Assembly (NCBI GenBank): GCA_025093555.1
Contig: JAIWNF010000005.1
Span: forward strand, 620,001-684,000
Length of the DNA stretch: 64,000 bases
Origin: Circinella umbellata
Lineage: Eukaryota > Mucoromycota > Mucoromycetes > Mucorales > Lichtheimiaceae
Direction of reading: 5' to 3'
In this document: positions 58,203 to 64,000 of the stretch, piece after piece
Layout of the letters: each line of letters starts with the position of its first letter
Numbering within the stretch: the stretch's first letter is position 1
Translations under genes and position numbers: made by a program
Notes under the pieces: generated by a model
The model's input: the letters and a program-made list of their open reading frames with translations, nothing else
What the model was told of the DNA's origin: nothing
The model's database searches: none

Positions 58203-59932
58203 TTAGATACGTAAATGTTCTGTGAAAATTTTAATTGCCACTGCATTAGCATTTTTAATAGATGTGGTCATTGAATCAGCTAAAATTGTGAGTAATTGGT
58301 TCAATTTCATGTTGTTTATAACTGGAAGAGATTCATCTTCTTGTTGATCGAGAAATTCACGAATAACGAATTTTATAGCACCATCTTTCAGTTTATCATG
58401 TAGATCATTCAAATTTTTCACCTTGACCTGCGTCACTTCACCATTCTTGATTACTGAAATAGCATTTAGTTGAAAGAATCGTGAAAGCAATTGAGATTGT
58501 GAGTCTAATTGCTGTGCAGAATCATAATCGCAAAGCGTCCAAATCGTGTATGGTCTAAAAGAAATATCATACGCAAATGTACTAGATGAACGACATAACG
58601 TATATGTGGATAAGCAATGGAATTTTGATCTGAGTTGCCTCAGTTGATAAAAGTAGTTTCCCGTTTCTATACTTGTTACTGCTTCATCATCGGCCAATAT
58701 TTTTCCTAATCTTAATGACTCGCTACTAAGATAAATTTTTGTGTCCTCCGTTGCAATAAAATTGCTTGTGTTCGACCCTACTTCCACGACGTTCTTTGCC
58801 ATTGAATATTTATCTACGCGTATGCTTGAGGTCACCAATAAGTTACTGACCGTTGTACCAATTTTTAATTTTGTTGTGTTGTCTTCATTCGTAGTAATAG
58901 TGGTAATCCATCCGTAATTTGTTGCTTTCTTTGGAAATGATGAATTATGTAGTTTCGTAGCTACTCTTCGTTCAAAGTGGGCATCAACTCCCTTCGATCT
59001 TCCATAGGGTTCTGTGCAATTGATAAGTAAAGCCCCTGATTCATTGACCAAGATCGCCCCTGCAAAGATTTGCGAGGTGGCATATCTAAGTTGAGGGAAG
59101 AAAGCCCAATCTTTATTGATTAACTGAGTAACAGGCATTGTAAGTTCCACGTATTTTTGATCAGATATGTGTTGGTAAATTGGACTAGTTTTATTATATA
59201 ATCCAGAATGCTGTCAGTGTTTGAGGATATAGAGCTTTGTTTTACTGTTTCATTATCTGCCGGAAGTGTCTAAGAACCAGAAGGTTGATCGGTCAGCACT
59301 TGATCTATATTTTCTGGTGATGTCAAAAAGTGGTAATTTTTACCATTTTTATTCTTCAAAGTTACTGGTTCCAAGTTTCCAATTTTTGCTAACATTATTG
59401 AGTTTTCTTTTTCACGAGTTGACCCCAAGAATGTACTTGACGCCAAGGTTATAACAGTGTTTTTATCATTTTGAGGTTCTTTTTGAGATTGCGTTGAATC
59501 GCTCTCATCTAAAGTTAAATGAGCGCTCGGTAACTTTTGATGCTTTAAAGAAACCGATGTCGAACCATCGTTATTATCATCTTCAAGGCTTAATCGTTTT
59601 TTTCCTTTCGAAATGGCTTTACAGTAGCTGTCATGCTTGTTTTTAAGATGGATATTAAATGTGGTGGGAGTGCTGAGCTTGCTTGGGCATTCGGGACAGT
59701 TAAATTTATCACCAATCTTGTTAACTTCTATAATAGTGTCTATTTCTTTCTTTTAAAAAAAATATCATTTTTTGAATTTGAATGTCCAGTTCTTACCTTT
59801 ATTGATAACGACTTTTGTTTTATTCACATGAACGCGGTAATTATGATTGTATAATTCTGAAGAAGCTTTGAAGTCAACATTACAATCTTTGCAACGAAAA
59901 GCATTGCTTTCTCCCGTCATATCTGAATTCAT
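58203..59932 (-). pseudogene. Zinc-finger repeat family, copy A (nearly intact)
   Basis: Exon 1 59932-59797 (MNSDMTGESNAFRCKDCNVD; C2H2 finger C-x2-C-x12-H-x4-H), intron GTAAGA...AAAG, exon 2 from 59745 with a second C2H2 finger (FNCPECPSKLSTPTTFNIHL, His completed by KNKH) and the basic KGKKRLS. Next comes SLKHQKLPSAHLTLDE and SSTFLGSTREKENSIMLAKI. The frame meets TAG at 59272-59270; a GTAACT...TTCTTAG interval (59365-59270) could be a second intron, and the same layout exists in copy B. Further on, a single missing base near 59190 shifts the frame. From 59150 a 315-residue ORF stays open (MPVTQLINKDWAFFPQLRYA ... TEHLRI). The C-terminal domain is not recognised. It is a multi-copy gene, perhaps part of a mobile element or a host-derived repeat. 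Confidence 0.75.
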
Positions 59933-59944
59933 GTAGCAAAAAAA

Positions 59945-60245
59945 ATGTTGAAGGAATATATGCGAAAAATGGAAAAATGATAAAGATACAATGTTAGAAA
60001 TAAAAATGTTAGTGATACAATGTTGGAGAAAAAACGTTGGAGGAATATCGAGACAATATCAGAGAAGAGGTGTTAGAGAAAAATGTTGAAAATACAATGT
60101 TTGACAAAAAGTGTTAGAGATACAAGATTAAAAAAATGTTAGAGATAAAATGTTAGAGAAAAAAATGTTAAAGGAAAAAAAAACATTAGAGAAAAAAAAG
60201 TTGGAGAAAAATTATTAGAGATACAATGTTGGAGAAATAGTTTTG
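59945..60245 (-). repeat. Degenerate TGTTAGAGA tandem array upstream of copy A
   Basis: Some 15-18 irregular units of the type (A)TGTTAGAGA(T/A)AAAA, immediately upstream of the copy A start. It corresponds to the array at 51332-51630 in the same position relative to copy D. Confidence 0.75.
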
Positions 60246-62660
60246 TAATTTTTACATACCCTGGAATCATCTACCATCGACCAGCGATTATTTGAGCATT
60301 CCTAATGCCTCCTTTACACCGAGTTGTTGTGCCGTATTTGTCAACGGTAACTCCTGAATATAACTTGCCTAAACAGAGGGGACCTTCATCACCTAATGGA
60401 AAAGTTAGAATTGTGTATGTATAAACATTCATGTATCATAATATATAGTGTAAATTTGAATGGAAGCCATACCTTGAAACTCGTGTACGAAAAATAGTAG
60501 GAGCTCTACGAAATATGTGCCGTCCACCCCTCTAGTTCTTGTTAAAAGTACCAGCCTTACCAACGTATCAAGGTTTTTAGCAGTCGATGGGAATTATTGA
60601 GATCTGTATAAGGTACATCCGTACATGAAAAGACGTTTTCCAACTCGAATGCTGGTGCTAATTGGCGTGGTCAATGCGCGATCATCGGGGAACTGATTAT
60701 GCCAGTAGTTTTTGATATATTCTCGCATATCAAAATCTTCCAGAAAATCATAGATGGACCCCTCACGGCAATCCCATAGTTCAACATCTGGATACCCTTC
60801 CACCAAGTAGTCATTTTCCTCTGGTTGGTCATCAAGGAACTCGTCAGGGTTGTATAAGCGTTCAAAGTTTCGTATGATGAGATGGCGTTTGATAATGTTT
60901 ACAGCGTTGACCCCGGTTGAAACTCTTGATTTGACGTGACGTTTAAAGAGCCCTATTAAGAAAATAATTAAAGAGGTTAGAAGGCTGCTACTTGTTTACT
61001 GTATGTTATTAATACGATTAAATATTCTCACAAATTGCTCTTTCAGCTGACCTCGTGCTATAACCTCTTAAAGGACCAAGAGCTTTAATAGGATTTGTGG
61101 ATATGGCGCAAGTAGTGGAAGTTGACGGTATACATATTAGAGTGACATTATCTTTCAAATGCACATGCCAAGCATTTAAGTTTCTATTATTAAGTACACT
61201 GTTAGTTGATGGATTTTCCAATAGTAAGAACATGGACTAATAAATGTCTACTTACGATTTGATTTTGGTCAAATCTTCTTCATCTATCTCCCATTGTAAT
61301 GCAAGCAAACATCCAATCGCAAACGACATGACAGCCTCAACCTGTGGAGCATTAGCACGATGTTGGAAAAAGTGTGTTAGCTCACCTGTCAATTCCACTG
61401 GTAATGGAACCGAGAACGCTCCCATCCTAAATGATGATGCATACTAAAATAAAGGATATGGTTCCCGATTGTAATACTTCATACTGGGAGTTCCACATGT
61501 TCAGGTGATATCATATGGTAATCCAGATTATGGTTTTTATAGTTGTTTTTTAATGTCGATATTGATAGTGAGATGCTGGATACTTTCTGATGGCTGATTG
61601 TACTGTGTCATGTTGTAAAAAAATAATATAATTTTTTGAAAAAAAAAATGCTGTCTATTTTAGCGCATAGTTGTTTGCAGATCCTAACCATTCACCCATT
61701 ATATGGATGTTGTTGGTGATTTTGTAAAAATTGCAACTTTTAGTTGTGGTTGAACTGCTACTGAATTGTCCAGGTTTTGTCCAGTAGGAACAAATGGCTC
61801 CGGATCTTCTGGAGCCATATTAATCGATCCTTCTTGGGAGGGGGAATATCATCAAGAAGTAGACGTAGAAGACATTTCTTAGACCAAGCTTGTGCTGTGA
61901 AAATACTCTTGGTGCTTTTTTATTATTTCGTTGATGAATTTTTTGAATTCGCGTTTGTTCTTTCAATAATTAATGCCAATTGTGGTTGCCGATCTGCTGG
62001 TGCAGCTGCTGGTTCTGACACATTATGTCCCCAAAAAGTTGTGCCCCCAAAGTTGAATCAGATTATGGCTCTGAGGACTGGAGAGCATTTGATTACAAGA
62101 TATCACTACCGTGCTATTATTGAGCTCGAACTGGAGTACTTGTTAGTGCTGTAAAGCCAATAGCCACGTCCGAAAAAAAAACGAGCGTGGTATAATCGAG
62201 CACTTTCAGGGGTATCAGGGCACAAAATTCCTCGTTGAGGTCGAATCTTGACTTTGGATTTTCCCATTTCCACCGTCCCAGTAGGGATATACACTCTTTG
62301 ATTTTCTGAGCCTTTTTGACACTCGCCGACAGTTGCATCGAATGTGTGTGGTCTTGTTTACCCCAGAGCTACTAGTCGACCACGTCATTGTACTTTTGGG
62401 GTAAAATGATTTTGTGGGAGGAATGTCATTGAATGGCGAGACCAGTGTGTTGATGAACTCCCAATCTTATAATCGTGCCACACTTAACGTCGCGGTGGAT
62501 TGCAAACGTCCTCCTACCCGGGAAATGTAAAAAAAAAAAAATCCGCCAGGTAACACGTTCAGTGCTTTGACAAGTTCAAAATCATCCCATCCAGGTATCA
62601 TCTTGTACATTTTCGGATTGGAATCTGGTAAGAAGATAATACAATGGGTTCCGTCCATGC
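60240..62660 (-). pseudogene. Tnp2-like (CACTA-type?) transposon gene remnant
   Basis: Minus-strand fragments in N-to-C order: MDGTHCIIFLPDSNPKMYKM (62658), a CNCRR-type Cys segment near 62350, PTGTVEMGKSKVKIRPQRGI with PDTPESARLYHAR (62290-62180), then at about 61420-61270 LPVELTGELTHFFQHRANAP, QVEAVMSFAIGCLLALQWEI. YTVNFHYLRHI-like and GPLRGYSTRSAERAI segments follow (61150-61030). Next are LFKRHVKSRVSTGVNAVNII through VEGYPDVELWDCREGSIYDF to RALTTPISTSIRVGKRLFMY (60950-60600), and GVDGTYFVELLLFFVHEFQG with GKLYSGVTVDKYGTTTRCKG (60560-60290). The GP-x-R-x-YS-x-RS-x-ERAI block and overall order recall Tnp2/DUF4218-type transposon proteins. Many frameshifts. Superfamily is tentative. Confidence 0.45.
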
Positions 62661-63220
62661 ATCACAAATGCAGAACGATGAAGAAAACTTGGTATTGTCG
62701 TCAGGAACATCGTCATTATTATCGGCTGTATGATTGCTTAGTGCTGTGCAGCAGAGTTCTAAACAAAAATAATATTTACTAACCAAATCTAATACGTGTT
62801 TATGTTATTGTTAACATACTATATAAAACTTACATATCAGACAGAAATGTTGCTTTGTAATCTGAGAGGGTTCTTAGTAGACAGAGCCGGATTGGACTCG
62901 TAATCCGTAATGTAAAAAGTCATTTAATGAAAAAATGTGTGTTATTTACTAGATGTCACAACAATAAAGTTATTTTTTTTTCATATAAAAGGTGTTTTAT
63001 AAGATTGTGTAAATAATGGTGGTCGAGATTCTTAAAGAATGTAAAGCATTGGCAATGGGAGGTGTGTTTTTCACAATTTGTTATTTGTGTCATGAAAACA
63101 TAAATGATAATAAACTATGTAAAGCAAACAAAGAAATAAAATTAGTTATTTAAAACGATCTTATTTTATTTTAAAGCCTTTCTCTTTCTTCTCCTTTTTT
63201 TTAAAGCTCTTCCCCCCAAG
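62661..63220. other. No feature supported
   Basis: Mixed AT-rich sequence beyond the transposon remnant. Short ORFs overlap the remnant or are chance. No repeat pair was noticed. Confidence 0.4.
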
Positions 63221-63273
63221 AAAATGAACTTGAAGAATTAATTACATTACCTCCACCACTTGATACTCTATGA
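63221..63273 (+). pseudogene. Copy of the LPPPLD peptide block, truncated
   Basis: Reads NELEELITLPPPLDTL then stop, preceded by a poly-T and CCCCCCAAG acceptor-like site. It is the counterpart of 24381-24430, with five changed codons in 16, one of them silent. It is probably a fragment of a duplicated gene. Confidence 0.45.
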
Positions 63274-64000
63274 AAATCAATACCTGTATATCTATATATT
63301 AACAATGAAAAGTACCAGGTGTAAAAACACAAGTTTTATTTAATATGAAATAATACAGTCTACGTATGATAAAACGTATGTATCTAAACATGAATTTATA
63401 TAAAATATAATATATGAAGCATATTGTATAGAATTTGATAAGTTATGGTTTAATTATATAATAAAAATTCTTAATATGCTGATTTGATTATATAACAGTA
63501 TGATGATGATAATAAATTTGATAGTGATATTCTGTATATTCAATATGTAGGAAAAGAACAAAACATTTTTTAAAAGAAATTATAGAAATAGATTATAGTA
63601 AAATTTTGGAGCTTTTACCTATAATAAGAGCTGGAGTTTAGATATCAAATATAGAATATGTGTTGTTCCTTGTTTGTTAAAAGACATATAGAAAATTATA
63701 AGAAATACTATTTTCCTTGGTTCAGTGTCTATCTGATGACTTCAATTTCTACTTAACTTAGTAGGCATAATGAACGCGACTCAAAAAAACAAGAGGCTAC
63801 CAAAGGAACTGTACGTATTAGAGCAATAGACATACGTGCAAAATAAGTATAAGAGAGTTGTGGGAAGAAGTGTGTTTGTAGTATTTTTATTAAAGTCATA
63901 TATCATATATATTAATACTTTTTTTATGTCGATTAATTTACGAGGATAATATATTATTTAATTCGGTGTTACCAGTTATAATCGATTTATACTATGATAA
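63274..64000. other. AT-rich end of window, nothing seen
   Basis: No gene, repeat partner or RNA signature. Frames are closed throughout. Confidence 0.5.

Noticed and set aside
37440..64000. CRISPR array
   Set aside because: The repeats present are dispersed transposon copies or degenerate tandem units without regular spacers, and the DNA is clearly eukaryotic.

Overview
The window is eukaryotic and looks like an AT-rich genome of an early-diverging filamentous fungus, most likely Mucoromycota and probably Mucorales. Genes contain many short introns (about 50-120 nt, GT...AG), and coding exons are interrupted by poly-A/T and TA runs. The recognisable proteins (cytoplasmic dynein light intermediate chain, an Arb2/FAM172A protein, a StuA/Efg1-type APSES factor, a Crz1-like C2H2 factor) are fungal or broadly eukaryotic. 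No species can be assigned from sequence alone.

Left part, 0-37 kb (gene-bearing). Five intron-less small secreted protein genes lie on the plus strand between 0.58 and 9.9 kb. Four of the five have a signal peptide ending just before an Ala-x-Pro-like mature N-terminus. A spliced coiled-coil gene (7369-9219) sits among them and carries an apparent one-base deletion in exon 4. Next is a divergent pair: dynein light intermediate chain (minus, 11424-14109, 8 exons) and an Arb2/FAM172A protein (plus, 14460-16583, 12 exons), sharing a 350-bp upstream region. An APSES transcription factor (19556-22230) follows. A gene-poor AT-rich stretch (22-32 kb) holds only weak candidates. After it come a Crz1-like zinc-finger factor with a GC-AG intron (32558-34825) and a four-TM Fig1/claudin-like membrane protein (minus, 35776-36626).

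Right part, 37-64 kb (repeat-bearing). This is a graveyard of nested, mostly broken mobile elements. I see: five copies or fragments of a zinc-finger repeat family; a TA-flanked TIR element (39.1-39.9 kb); a 632-bp TA-flanked MITE (40.6-41.3 kb); a Merlin/IS1595-type DNA transposon (42.36-44.08 kb) next to an 0.82-kb foldback element, both inside one zinc-finger copy; a HARBI1-like DDE transposase gene split in two; and, inside that split gene, a 2.66-kb TA-flanked element with a decayed Fanzor gene (eukaryotic TnpB relative, RNA-guided nuclease family). Further right are a pair of ~420-bp direct repeats (LTR-like), a 191-bp MITE, a nearly complete zinc-finger family copy (58.2-59.9 kb) and a Tnp2-like transposon remnant (60.2-62.7 kb).

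The most interesting observation is the Fanzor element and its relation to the 632-bp MITE. The MITE shares, in order and orientation, the terminal ~230 bp downstream of the Fanzor gene. By analogy with TnpB systems this is where a guide RNA would be encoded. The MITE may therefore be a guide-region-retaining, nuclease-less derivative. All calls are by eye from sequence; no database search was run.
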